Assembly: GCA_965658375.1 (NCBI GenBank)
Contig: CBFHSD010000046.1
Coordinates: forward strand, 1-17,960
Reading direction: 5' to 3'
Length of the DNA stretch: 17,960 nucleotides
From: CBFHSD01 sp965658375
GTDB lineage: Bacteria > Bacteroidota > Bacteroidia > Flavobacteriales_G > Salibacteraceae
The translations under genes were made by a program, and so were the position numbers. Within the stretch, counting starts at the first letter, position 1; the number at the start of each line of letters is the position of its first letter. The notes under the pieces are model-generated. The model saw nothing but the letters and a program-made list of their open reading frames with translations, had not been told where the DNA came from and ran no database searches. This document shows, piece after piece, positions 1-7,088 of this stretch.

Positions 1-63
1 GCTTGAAGTAAACCTCTTGCTCACATTTCCCGTCTAGCCATCTAAACCTAAATATTTAATCTT

Positions 64-570
64 ATGCTATCAAAAGTATTGGGCATATCTGCCCTTCTTT
101 TTATTTTCACATTACAAAGCTGCATCTTATTGACTGGTCCTTCAAAAGATGAAAAATATGCACAAGAGAACTTTACTGTTGAAAATGGTTGTATTCCCCC
201 AGAGTTTAGCAAAACCGAAGGCACCTTATTGGTGATTTTGAAGAACAGCGAGAAATACGACAAACGCGTAAAAGAAAGTTTTGCCGAATACAACGGCAAA
301 CATGAGTTTGTATTTTTCAAACAATTAGAGAATGTACCCTACACCGATTTAGATGAATATCAATATGTATTTAGTTACAGTAGTGAGAGCAGAAACTACA
401 CCAATGAAGGCGCTTCTGGTCAAATGGAACAAGGAAGCTTCAATGTAAGAAGGTTCTATGTACTAGACAGAAAAGACGAAAAGTATTACCGAGCAAATAC
501 AACATCAAGCTTTTTCTATAGCTTGATAAATGGATACGTTTACAACCTAAACCTAGAATTGGCCAAATAA
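64..570 (+). CDS. Putative lipoprotein of unknown function
   Basis: This is a 168-residue protein that I do not recognise. It begins with a basic, hydrophobic signal peptide ending in a lipobox (L17-Q-S-C20), so it is probably exported and lipidated at Cys20. The rest is a soluble domain of about 145 residues with alternating charged and aromatic segments. It includes a KNSEKYDKRVKESF stretch and a YVFSYSSESRNYTNEG stretch that looks like beta-strand. There are no catalytic motifs and no further membrane segments. The gene stands alone, followed nine bases after its stop by a strong hairpin terminator, so it is probably monocistronic at its 3' end. The ATG at 64 is the only start that keeps the complete signal peptide. 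Export and lipidation are inferred from the lipobox; the function is unknown. Confidence 0.75.
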   Translation: MLSKVLGISALLFIFTLQSCILLTGPSKDEKYAQENFTVENGCIPPEFSKTEGTLLVILKNSEKYDKRVKESFAEYNGKHEFVFFKQLENVPYTDLDEYQYVFSYSSESRNYTNEGASGQMEQGSFNVRRFYVLDRKDEKYYRANTTSSFFYSLINGYVYNLNLELAK

Positions 571-578
571 TGTAATTA

Positions 579-611
579 AGCCCTCTGTAATGTGTTACCG
601 AGGGCTTTTTT
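579..611 (+). terminator. Rho-independent terminator of the first lipoprotein gene
   Basis: A perfect 7-bp stem, AGCCCTC (579-585) with GAGGGCT (600-606), encloses a 14-nt loop and is followed by a T run (606-611). It lies directly behind the lipoprotein stop codon. Confidence 0.85.
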
Positions 612-755
612 ATTGACTGTTCGTTCTTAATTCCATCTAACAGTCATAACGGTTGAGAAAGGCATCTAATTCCTATTCAGAACATCAGGTTTCGGAATGA
701 ATCTTGTAGCCCATTCCTCAGAAATGAGTAAGTTCAGGTTTCTAACTTTTGTCAT
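612..755. repeat. Candidate dispersed intergenic repeat with two inverted repeats
   Basis: This non-coding stretch lies between a terminator and the next gene and contains two separate inverted repeats. The first has perfect 8-bp arms, TGACTGTT (614-621) and AACAGTCA (639-646), around a 17-nt loop. The second has GGAATG (694-699) and CATTCC (712-717) around a 12-nt loop. On the minus strand, 666-755 is an uninterrupted 29-codon frame whose central part reads SEEWATRFIPKPDVLNRN. Nothing else supports it as a gene. Organised structure in a short intergenic region suggests a dispersed element, but I cannot see copies elsewhere in this window. The call is an inference. Confidence 0.35.
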
Positions 756-793
756 TTTTAATAATCATCCATTTGAAGTACTATTGAAGAATT

Positions 794-1954
794 ATGAGAA
801 AGATTACTTTTTTATTGTTGCTAACTATTGCATTTACACCTGTTGCCTCAAACGCTCAAGAAACTTCAAGTGAAGAAGACCTATTGGGTCTGCCTGGAGA
901 CAACCTAGACCTTTATGCCACCCTAGATTTATTTCAAAACTCAAAAACCATTGAAGATTTTGAAAAAGACTTAAATGATGAAGAGACAGGAATTAACAAT
1001 TTAGATCTTGATCTAGATGGAAATGTAGATTTCATAAAAGTATCTACGATCAAAGAGAATGACGATTTTACTTTTGTTTTACAAGTAGATATAGAAGAAA
1101 AAGAAACACAAGATGTTGCGGTTATTCTTCTCACAAAAGATGATGAAGAGAAATTTAACCTTCAAATGGTTGGCGATGAAACACTCTACGGAAAAGACTA
1201 TGTTGTAGAACCCAAACCAAACGCCACAGGAGCAACAGCAAACCCAGCCTATGTAGGCAGAGACACAGTGACTGTTGAAGCCGAACCAGAAACAGTTTAT
1301 GTAGCCTCCGAACCAATTGTAGAATATGTATACTCACCTGGGTACGTGCCATATGTTCCTCCATATTACTACGGCTATTATCCTCCTTATTACAGGCCCT
1401 ACCCTATTGTTTCGGTGAACATTTACTACAGCAGACACGTGTATTACCGAAGCCACTATTATGGGCCTTACAGAGGTGGAACAACGGTAGTTGTGCATAA
1501 CCACCATCACTACAACAACTACCACCATTCTCATAGAAGAAGCTCAACAACAGTTGTAAACCACAGGAGCAACGGAAGCTACAAAAAGCACTATACTCCA
1601 AGCAATAATCAAAATTCAGGAAAACGTCCAAGTCAAACGCCAGCATCTAAACCAGGGCAAAAGCCTGGCAATCAACCAGCATCGCGTCCAGCTGTTGAAA
1701 AGCCTAACACTAAACCTGCACAGAAACCAAGTACTACTCCTGCGCAAAAACCAAGTACACAACCCGCCCAAAAGCCAACTACTAAACCTTCTACTACTCC
1801 CGTTCAAAAGCCGAGTGCACAGCCAGCTCAGAAACCAAGTACACAACCAACAGCTAAACCAGCTCAACAACCAGCTAGAACAAGGCCTAGCCAACCTATT
1901 CAAAGACCTGCTCAAAGACCTGCAAGTACTCGACCTGTGAGAAGACCACGATGA
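794..1954 (+). CDS. Secreted protein: acidic N-terminal domain, Tyr/His-rich middle, Lys/Pro repeat tail
   Basis: This is a 386-residue exported protein with a Sec signal peptide (cleavage likely near residues 20-22, SNAQ). Three regions follow. Residues ~28-135 form an acidic domain beginning GLPGDNLDLYATLDLF; it contains D-L-D-L-D-G-N-V-D, which resembles the start of a calcium-binding EF-hand or dockerin loop. Residues ~170-255 are very rich in Tyr, Pro and His (PPYYYGYYPPYY, HNHHHYNNYHHSH). Residues ~265-386 are low complexity, with degenerate QKPSTTPA / QKPSTQPA units and an Arg/Pro-rich end (RPVRRPR). The acidic domain resembles uncharacterised secreted proteins that I associate with Bacteroidota. 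The basic tail could bind polyanionic surface polymers or peptidoglycan; that is inference. No enzymatic motif is visible. Confidence 0.75.
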   Translation: MRKITFLLLLTIAFTPVASNAQETSSEEDLLGLPGDNLDLYATLDLFQNSKTIEDFEKDLNDEETGINNLDLDLDGNVDFIKVSTIKENDDFTFVLQVDIEEKETQDVAVILLTKDDEEKFNLQMVGDETLYGKDYVVEPKPNATGATANPAYVGRDTVTVEAEPETVYVASEPIVEYVYSPGYVPYVPPYYYGYYPPYYRPYPIVSVNIYYSRHVYYRSHYYGPYRGGTTVVVHNHHHYNNYHHSHRRSSTTVVNHRSNGSYKKHYTPSNNQNSGKRPSQTPASKPGQKPGNQPASRPAVEKPNTKPAQKPSTTPAQKPSTQPAQKPTTKPSTTPVQKPSAQPAQKPSTQPTAKPAQQPARTRPSQPIQRPAQRPASTRPVRRPR

Positions 1955-2211
1955 TTTTTCATTAAAATAAAGGCGCAAATAGAGCAGGTTGAAAAAACGG
2001 ACTGCTTTAATTTTGAAATTGCAAAGAGAAATTGATAGTTGATAGATTTCCCTTCGTAAGTATGGGTAACGAATGCATTTATCCTTCAAATGCAAGAAAT
2101 TTCAGTATTCAATTAGCTTTAGTTACGAAAGCAACTTATCCAACAATTTCTTCGACTATTCTATTGAATTTTATTAATTTCCAGATTCCCAAATTCACAA
2201 AGAATATAAGT
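1955..2211. other. Intergenic stretch with weak hairpins only
   Basis: No convincing gene is seen here. A weak stem, AGCAG (1983-1987) with CTGCT (2002-2006), followed by TTTAATTTT, could be the terminator of the preceding secreted-protein gene. A second hairpin, TGCATTT (2074-2080) with AAATGCA (2088-2094) around a 7-nt loop, has no T run and no obvious role. An open frame from 2032 runs into the receiver-domain fragment, but its first ~60 codons look like non-coding sequence. Confidence 0.3.
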
Positions 2212-2608
2212 ATGCACGATCATTTAATCCCTTTAGAAGGAATCCATGCGGTGATTGAAGACGACACCAATGCAGCTATGGATTTTTTCAAGCTGTTGTT
2301 CAAGCATACTGGAATGAAGAGTAACTTTTTCTCAATCTCCTGAAACTGCCCTTGAATTCTTAAAAAAATCTTCTTCCGAAATTGATATAGTACTCCTAGA
2401 CATCATGATGCCTAAGATGGATGGATATACCTTAGCAAGGGAAATAAGAAAATTTGACACGACTATCAAATTGCTGGCGCACACCGCATCTCCAGAAAGA
2501 GACATTGATCAAAACTGTAAAGATGCAGGTATAGATGACTACATACTATCACCAATTTTCATGCATAAAATACATGAGAAGTTTACGGCTCTTTTAGAAC
2601 ATAAATAG
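2212..2608 (+). pseudogene. Response-regulator receiver domain, frameshifted
   Basis: This is one CheY-like receiver domain split over two frames. The first frame (ATG at 2212) gives MHDHLIPLEGIHAVIEDDTN... through FKHTGMK and then runs to a stop at 2341-2343. The second frame continues the domain from GTA at 2321 (VTFSQSPETALEFL...) to the TAG at 2606-2608. Removing one base near 2320 joins them into a domain of about 131 residues. The acidic pocket (EDD) and phosphoacceptor Asp (VLLDIMMPKMDG) are present, as is the conserved Thr (LLAHTAS). The usual Lys of the S-K-P motif is replaced: the sequence reads DDYILSPIF. No output domain or histidine kinase lies next to it. The frameshift plus the missing Lys favour a decaying gene, although a sequencing error at 2317-2330 could produce the same frame break. 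Confidence 0.7.
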
Positions 2609-2740
2609 CCCTTTTTTATGCTTGAATAACCAACGCTTCAACAGCAGAGACTCATAATTCAAGCGAATGCTCAGAACACTTTTCTTTTAACGCTTAAAGT
2701 TGATTTTTACGTGTATTCAGCATTAATTATTGAGCTAAAC

Positions 2741-2768
2741 AAAAAACCCCTCGATTGCTCGAGGGGTT
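2741..2768 (-). terminator. Rho-independent terminator of dnaK
   Basis: A perfect 10-bp stem, AACCCCTCGA (2745-2754) with TCGAGGGGTT (2759-2768), has a 4-nt loop. Read on the minus strand it is followed by a T run (the A run at 2741-2746). It lies 25 bp beyond the dnaK stop codon. Confidence 0.9.
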
Positions 2769-2792
2769 TATTATTTCTAATTGAACAAGTGC

Positions 2793-4706
2793 TTACTTCA
2801 CTTCTTCAAAATCTACATCAGTAACTTCTGCATCGTCAGCTCCACCAGCATCTCCTGTAGGCTCACCTGTTGGTGCTCCTTCTGCGCCACCAGCTTGTTG
2901 CTGTGCATTGTACATTTCTTGACTAGCCGCTTGAAAAACAGTGTTCAATTTCTCCATTGCTGTGTCAATAGCAGGAATATCTTGAGAAGCATGCGCTTTC
3001 TTCAACTCTTCTACCGCTTCTTCAATAGGCTTCTTCTTGTCTTCTGGAAGCTTATCTCCAAATTCTTTCAACTGTTTCTCAGTTTGGAAAATGAGGCTAT
3101 CTGCTTGGTTCAACTTCTCAACGCGCTCTTTGGCTTGTTGATCGGCATCTGCATTGGCATCGGCTTCTTTTTTCATTCTGTCAATTTCTTCATCACTCAA
3201 TCCAGAAGATGCTTCAATACGAATGCTTTGTTCTTTGTTCGTTGCTTTGTCTTTCGCTGAAACGTTCAAAATTCCGTTGGCATCAATATCAAAAGTCACT
3301 TCAATTTGAGGTACGCCACGCTGTGCTGGTGGAATGTCATTCAAATGAAACTTCCCAATTGTTCTGTTATCATTTGCCATAGGACGTTCTCCTTGCAATA
3401 CATGAATCTCAACAGAAGGCTGGTTATCAGCAGCTGTAGAGAAAGTCTCAGACTTCTTGGTAGGAATTGTAGTATTTGCTTCAATGAGCTTGGTGAATAC
3501 TCCACCCATGGTTTCAATACCCAAAGAAAGTGGAGTAACATCTAGAAGCAATACATCTTTCACCTCTCCAGTTAATACACCACCTTGAATGGCAGCACCT
3601 AAAGCTACAACCTCATCTGGGTTCACTCCTTTTGAAGCCTCTTTCCCGAAGAAAGCCTTAACGGCATCTTGCACTGCAGGAATACGTGTAGAACCACCAA
3701 CAAGAATAACCTCATCAATGTCTGAGTTAGAAAGGTCTGCATTCTTCATTGCTTTTCTACAAGGATCTATGCTTCTCTCTACCAAATCATGCACAATCTG
3801 CTCAAATTTTGAACGACTCATTGATTTTACCAAGTGTTTTGGTATGCCATCAACAGGCATGATATAAGGTAAGTTGATTTCTGTATTTGTACCAGAAGAC
3901 AACTCAATTTTCGCTTTTTCAGCAGCTTCTTTCAAACGCTGCAAAGCCATTGGGTCTTTAGATAAATCTGCTTGAGCTCCATTTTCTGCTTTAAACTCTT
4001 CCACCATCCAGTCAATGATGCGTTGGTCAAAGTCATCTCCCCCAAGGTGAGTATCACCATCTGTAGCCAATACTTCAAATACTCCATCTCCCAATTCTAG
4101 GATAGAAACATCATGCGTACCGCCACCAAGGTCAAACACTACAATTTTCTTGTCAGAACCGTCTTTGTCAATTCCGTAAGCTAAAGATGCAGCTGTCGGT
4201 TCGTTGATGATACGTTTCACTTCCAAACCAGCTACTTGACCAGCTTCTTTCGTTGCTTGACGCTGAGAATCGTTGAAATATGCAGGAACTGTAATTACTG
4301 CTTCGTCTACTGTTGTACCCAAGTAATCTTCAGCCGTTTTCTTCATTTTTTGAAGAATCATTGCAGAAATTTCTTGCGGAGAATACATCTTTCCGTCAAT
4401 ATCAACACGTGGAGTGTTATTGTCTCCTTTTACTACTTTATAAGGTACTCTTTGAACTTCTTGAGAACTCTCATCAAAGCTGTTCCCCATGAATCTTTTG
4501 ATAGAGTAAATTGTTTTGTGCGGGTTGGTAATTGCCTGTCTTTTTGCAGGATCTCCAACTTTGCGCTCGCCTCCATCAACAAATGCTACTACAGAAGGTG
4601 TAGTGCGTTTTCCTTCGCTGTTAGGAATTACAACTGCTTCACTACCTTCCATTACTGCAACGCAGCTGTTTGTTGTTCCTAAATCAATTCCAATAATTTT
4701 TCCCAT
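2793..4706 (-). CDS. dnaK: Molecular chaperone DnaK (Hsp70)
   Basis: This is a full-length 637-residue Hsp70, the ATP-driven cytosolic chaperone that works with DnaJ and GrpE in protein folding and heat-shock recovery. The N-terminal phosphate loop (IGIDLGTTNSC), AYFNDSQRQATK near 142-153, the second phosphate loop DLGGGTHDVSIL near 192-203, and the interdomain linker region (DVLLLDVTPLSLGIET) are all intact. The lid ends in a Gly/Ala-rich tail and the terminal EVTDVDFEEVK. In the second phosphate loop, His198 stands where E. coli has Phe; I believe this occurs in other Bacteroidota. dnaJ and grpE are not adjacent, so the gene appears monocistronic, with its own strong terminator. The upstream region carries a sigma-54-like promoter and TGACA boxes, listed separately. 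The start at 4706 gives the canonical MGKIIGIDLGT N-terminus. Confidence 0.98.
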   Translation of the reverse strand: MGKIIGIDLGTTNSCVAVMEGSEAVVIPNSEGKRTTPSVVAFVDGGERKVGDPAKRQAITNPHKTIYSIKRFMGNSFDESSQEVQRVPYKVVKGDNNTPRVDIDGKMYSPQEISAMILQKMKKTAEDYLGTTVDEAVITVPAYFNDSQRQATKEAGQVAGLEVKRIINEPTAASLAYGIDKDGSDKKIVVFDLGGGTHDVSILELGDGVFEVLATDGDTHLGGDDFDQRIIDWMVEEFKAENGAQADLSKDPMALQRLKEAAEKAKIELSSGTNTEINLPYIMPVDGIPKHLVKSMSRSKFEQIVHDLVERSIDPCRKAMKNADLSNSDIDEVILVGGSTRIPAVQDAVKAFFGKEASKGVNPDEVVALGAAIQGGVLTGEVKDVLLLDVTPLSLGIETMGGVFTKLIEANTTIPTKKSETFSTAADNQPSVEIHVLQGERPMANDNRTIGKFHLNDIPPAQRGVPQIEVTFDIDANGILNVSAKDKATNKEQSIRIEASSGLSDEEIDRMKKEADANADADQQAKERVEKLNQADSLIFQTEKQLKEFGDKLPEDKKKPIEEAVEELKKAHASQDIPAIDTAMEKLNTVFQAASQEMYNAQQQAGGAEGAPTGEPTGDAGGADDAEVTDVDFEEVK

Positions 4707-4747
4707 TCTATATTCGTTTGATTGATTTCTTAATTTGATTGGAGGAG

Positions 4748-4763
4748 GTCAATCCTTATGCCA
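4748..4763 (-). promoter_or_regulatory. Sigma-54-like (-24/-12) promoter of dnaK
   Basis: On the minus strand the sequence reads TGGCA (4763-4759), six bases, then TTGAC (4752-4748). The sigma-54 consensus is TGGCA-N6-TTGC, so only the -12 C is off. The spacing puts transcription start near 4737, about 31 bases before the dnaK ATG. No TAnnTTTG box at a suitable distance was noticed. Assignment to RpoN is inference from the motif alone. Confidence 0.45.
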
Positions 4764-4794
4764 ACAGGAAAAAAGGTATTTCTTCGGTTCATAT

Positions 4795-4843
4795 GTCAGA
4801 ACCCCACGAAAATGAGCTTAAATAGTGTCAGATTAGCATGACA
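4795..4843 (-). promoter_or_regulatory. TGACA/TGTCA activator-site cluster upstream of dnaK
   Basis: Three copies of one pentamer lie about 58 to 106 bases upstream of the inferred dnaK start. TGTCA at 4826-4830 and TGACA at 4839-4843 form an inverted repeat with 8 bp between the arms. A further TGTCA lies at 4795-4799. Read on the minus strand, two direct copies of TCTGACA are 31 bp apart, about three helical turns. The position and phasing suit an enhancer-binding protein; the protein is unknown. Confidence 0.4.
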
Positions 4844-4926
4844 TTATTTCCGTTTGCTCTTTTCAGACCATTCAACTTTGTCGTGAAGATTACAGAGGTG
4901 GTGGTTTTCAATAGAATTTACTTCAA

Positions 4927-4953
4927 TTGCAGCTGAACCGAATAATGAATTTG
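4927..4953 (+). promoter_or_regulatory. Possible msrB promoter
   Basis: TTG (4927-4929), 16 bp, then TGAATTTG (4946-4953) resembles the Bacteroidota TTG / TAnnTTTG promoter, with one mismatch in the -7 box and spacing one base below the usual range. It lies 21 bp upstream of the msrB ATG. This is a weak call. Confidence 0.3.
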
Positions 4954-4974
4954 TTGTTCTTTAGTTGAAGAGTT

Positions 4975-5478
4975 ATGAAAACAATCATCGCAATTTGCAT
5001 TTTTGCCACAGCTTCTCTAGGAGCTTGCAGCCAGCCAACCAAGGTAAACAACCAACAAAGCATGGAACTTAAAAACGATACGAGCTTCAACGAGCTTACA
5101 CCTGAAGAAGAATACGTAATCTTAGACAAAGGAACCGAGCGCCCGTTTACTGGTGCTTATGTAGAAAATAAAGACGCGGGAGTTTATACTTGCAAACGAT
5201 GTGATGCGGCTTTATACAGATCTGAAGATAAATTTGACTCTCACTGTGGCTGGCCTTCTTTTGATGATGAAATAGAAGGGGCTGTACTTCGACAAGTAGA
5301 TGCAGATGGAAGAAGAACAGAAATTGTGTGCAACAATTGCGGTGGACACCTCGGCCACGTGTTTATGAATGAAGGATTCACAGATAAAGACACTAGACAT
5401 TGTGTAAACTCTATTTCTCTTAAGTTCATTCCAGCTAAAGATTGGAATGCTTTAATCGAAGAGAAGAACAAGCAATAA
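4975..5478 (+). CDS. msrB: Peptide-methionine (R)-S-oxide reductase MsrB, lipoprotein form
   Basis: The enzyme reduces methionine-R-sulfoxide in oxidised proteins back to methionine. The 167-residue product starts with a signal peptide and lipobox (L15-G-A-C18), so it is predicted to act outside the cytoplasm as a lipoprotein. The MsrB domain follows from about residue 38: zinc-binding pairs C73-x-x-C76 (CKRC) and C119-x-x-C122 (CNNC), the signature SHCGWPSF (89-96, usually SGCGWPSF), GGHLGHVF (123-130), and catalytic Cys143 in RHCVNSISLKF. Cys91 is a candidate resolving cysteine. No msrA lies beside it. It converges on the glycosyltransferase gene, with a single base between the two stop codons and no clear terminator in that space. 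Family and catalytic residues are clear; periplasmic or surface location is inferred from the lipobox. Confidence 0.95.
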   Translation: MKTIIAICIFATASLGACSQPTKVNNQQSMELKNDTSFNELTPEEEYVILDKGTERPFTGAYVENKDAGVYTCKRCDAALYRSEDKFDSHCGWPSFDDEIEGAVLRQVDADGRRTEIVCNNCGGHLGHVFMNEGFTDKDTRHCVNSISLKFIPAKDWNALIEEKNKQ

Positions 5479-5479
5479 A

Positions 5480-7078
5480 TCAATGCACTTTAATCAATCG
5501 TATCACAAAATCTTTATAGCCTAGCTCAAAACTGTAGATTCTATCGTAAGACTGATTTTCTGGTAGCATAGAATCAATGGTCAGGTAATAATTTCCGGAC
5601 TTATATTTTCCCTTTATTTGAAGAATTTGGTCTTTCTCTGTGCCAATATAATAGCCAAACTCTTCATACATTGGAGTGTTTTTATATAGGTAAAGCGGAG
5701 CATCTTGAGTAAGCTCTACCAGCTTTTTGGATGTTTCTTTTCTAAACACATATTGACTTTGCTCCACATCTACCCTATACGGTAAAACATATAGATCAAA
5801 GCCAAGTCGAAACAGAGCAACAAAAGCAAGAGATGCCCAAAGCTTGTACTTTGGTTTGAACCAGAAAAATGCGCATCCCGCTCCAATGACTAACATCAAC
5901 AATACTCCCCAAATATGAAAAGGCTTTTCACTAAAATAATCTACCGAAAAAGTATATAAAGGAGCAAGTGCAACAGCTACTCCAAAAACTAAGAAAAACC
6001 CAAGTATCCCATTGTTGAGCTTGGCCCATTCGTCCTTTCTCTTGAAATAAGCATCTGCCCCAAGAATAAACAGCAAAGGATAAAGCATGAACAAGTATCT
6101 AGGATAATACCCTGGAGATAACCAATAAGGGATGCTATTAATGGCGAGAACCAAAAAAGTAAAAGCCATAAAATCATCTTTGAGCCAATTGCGCACGGTA
6201 TCCTTCTTGAATAGAAAAAGAAGAAACAGAGAACTGGGAAACAAATGGCCGAAATTCTCAATAGGAAATGTGATCAATTGGAGTACATTCTCCCACCAAG
6301 CATGTTCAACAATAGTCCGTTGACTTGACTGAAAATAGAGCTCGTTGAAATAAGTTTCTAGAGAATTGTATTGTGAATAAGCATAAAAGTATCCTACAAT
6401 AATGCCGGCAAAGAGGAGAAAAGAAACAATGTGTTGAACCGAGAAAAGCCTTTTAAAATCTTTGAGGTAGATGCTCCACACAAACAAGGTGGCACCTTGA
6501 AAAATGAAAGAGGGAAGCCCCTTCATCAAAACTCCAGCTGCCGCCAATAAGTATGAAAAGAGAAAGAGTTTCCAATAGGCTTTTCTTTTCCAGAAGTACC
6601 AAATAAGGTAGAACTCGATAAAGGTGACCCATGAATAAAAAATATCAATATGGCCCAACATGGAGTCTCTAGAGAGCAATCTGCCACTTAAAATAAATAG
6701 AAAAGCCGCTAATAAAGCAGGTTTAGATCCAATTTTGCTTTTGGTTACATACCAAATTGTGGCTCCAAACAGAAAGAGAGGAATGACAGAAGGTAGGCGC
6801 AAAACAAACTCGCTGTAAGAGTTGGTGAGGTAGAAAAAACCAATCATGATCCAATTGTACAAAGGCGGTTTGCGATAGTAGTACCAACCAAACTTTGAAG
6901 GAACAATGTAGTTTTCGTGTTTCATCATTTCAAATGAAACAGTACCGCGAATACCCTCATCACCAAAAAGAGGAAATAGACCTAGATTTAAAAAATGAAC
7001 AACTATAGTAAACACGATAAGTGCAGCAATAAAATACAGTTCATTCTTTGTAAACTTCATGCGAAAGTTTTGATGCAA
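5480..7078 (-). CDS. ArnT/PMT-type GT-C glycosyltransferase (polyprenyl-phosphate sugar donor)
   Basis: This is a 532-residue multi-pass membrane protein of the glycosyltransferase 39 / ArnT superfamily. These enzymes move a sugar from a polyprenyl phosphate to lipid A, protein or glycan on the outer face of the inner membrane. The diagnostic first loop is present: after the first membrane helix the sequence reads FPLFGDEGIRG, with Asp40-Glu41, and YYYRKPPLYNW (66-76), as in ArnT and PMT enzymes. About ten to twelve further hydrophobic segments extend to about residue 430, and a ~100-residue soluble C-terminal domain follows. The acceptor cannot be predicted. The start could instead be Met7 (7060). 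The gene begins 10 bp after the stop of the TauE-like remnant on the same strand, with no terminator between, so it may be read from the ccoI promoter. Confidence 0.85.
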   Translation of the reverse strand: MHQNFRMKFTKNELYFIAALIVFTIVVHFLNLGLFPLFGDEGIRGTVSFEMMKHENYIVPSKFGWYYYRKPPLYNWIMIGFFYLTNSYSEFVLRLPSVIPLFLFGATIWYVTKSKIGSKPALLAAFLFILSGRLLSRDSMLGHIDIFYSWVTFIEFYLIWYFWKRKAYWKLFLFSYLLAAAGVLMKGLPSFIFQGATLFVWSIYLKDFKRLFSVQHIVSFLLFAGIIVGYFYAYSQYNSLETYFNELYFQSSQRTIVEHAWWENVLQLITFPIENFGHLFPSSLFLLFLFKKDTVRNWLKDDFMAFTFLVLAINSIPYWLSPGYYPRYLFMLYPLLFILGADAYFKRKDEWAKLNNGILGFFLVFGVAVALAPLYTFSVDYFSEKPFHIWGVLLMLVIGAGCAFFWFKPKYKLWASLAFVALFRLGFDLYVLPYRVDVEQSQYVFRKETSKKLVELTQDAPLYLYKNTPMYEEFGYYIGTEKDQILQIKGKYKSGNYYLTIDSMLPENQSYDRIYSFELGYKDFVIRLIKVH

Positions 7079-7088
7079 AAATGCAATT

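Noticed and set aside
1..63. Possible end of an upstream gene at the left edge.
   Set aside because: Too short to show a recognisable coding frame or terminator.
192..203. DnaK residues 192-203: His in place of Phe in the second phosphate loop (residue numbers, not bases).
   Set aside because: Probably the normal Bacteroidota variant of the loop rather than a defect, so it is not reported as a finding.
666..755. A 29-codon minus-strand frame as a small protein gene.
   Set aside because: No promoter, start context or homologous gene is visible, and it lies in a segment with inverted repeats. It is kept only as part of the repeat candidate.
1155..2095. Long minus-strand frames opposite the secreted Lys/Pro-rich protein.
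   Set aside because: They are antisense shadows of low-complexity codons (Ser/Trp/Leu-rich) without start context or domains.
2032..2211. N-terminal extension of the receiver-domain frame upstream of Met 2212.
   Set aside because: The extension has no receiver-like or other domain character and the receiver strand begins right after 2212, so it is treated as non-coding.
2620..2664. Inverted repeat GCTTGAAT (2620-2627) / ATTCAAGC (2657-2664) between the receiver remnant and the dnaK terminator.
   Set aside because: The loop is 29 nt and there is no T run, so it is neither a convincing terminator nor a clear operator.
2781..4725. Several plus-strand frames opposite dnaK.
   Set aside because: They are antisense to a fully conserved Hsp70 gene and show the Cys/Phe-rich composition expected of shadow frames.
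4741..4841. A 27-codon plus-strand frame (ATG at 4758) preceded by GGAGGAGG at 9-bp spacing, inside the dnaK upstream region.
   Set aside because: Bacteroidota rely little on Shine-Dalgarno pairing, the peptide has no recognisable character, and the stretch is better explained by the dnaK promoter and TGACA boxes on the other strand.
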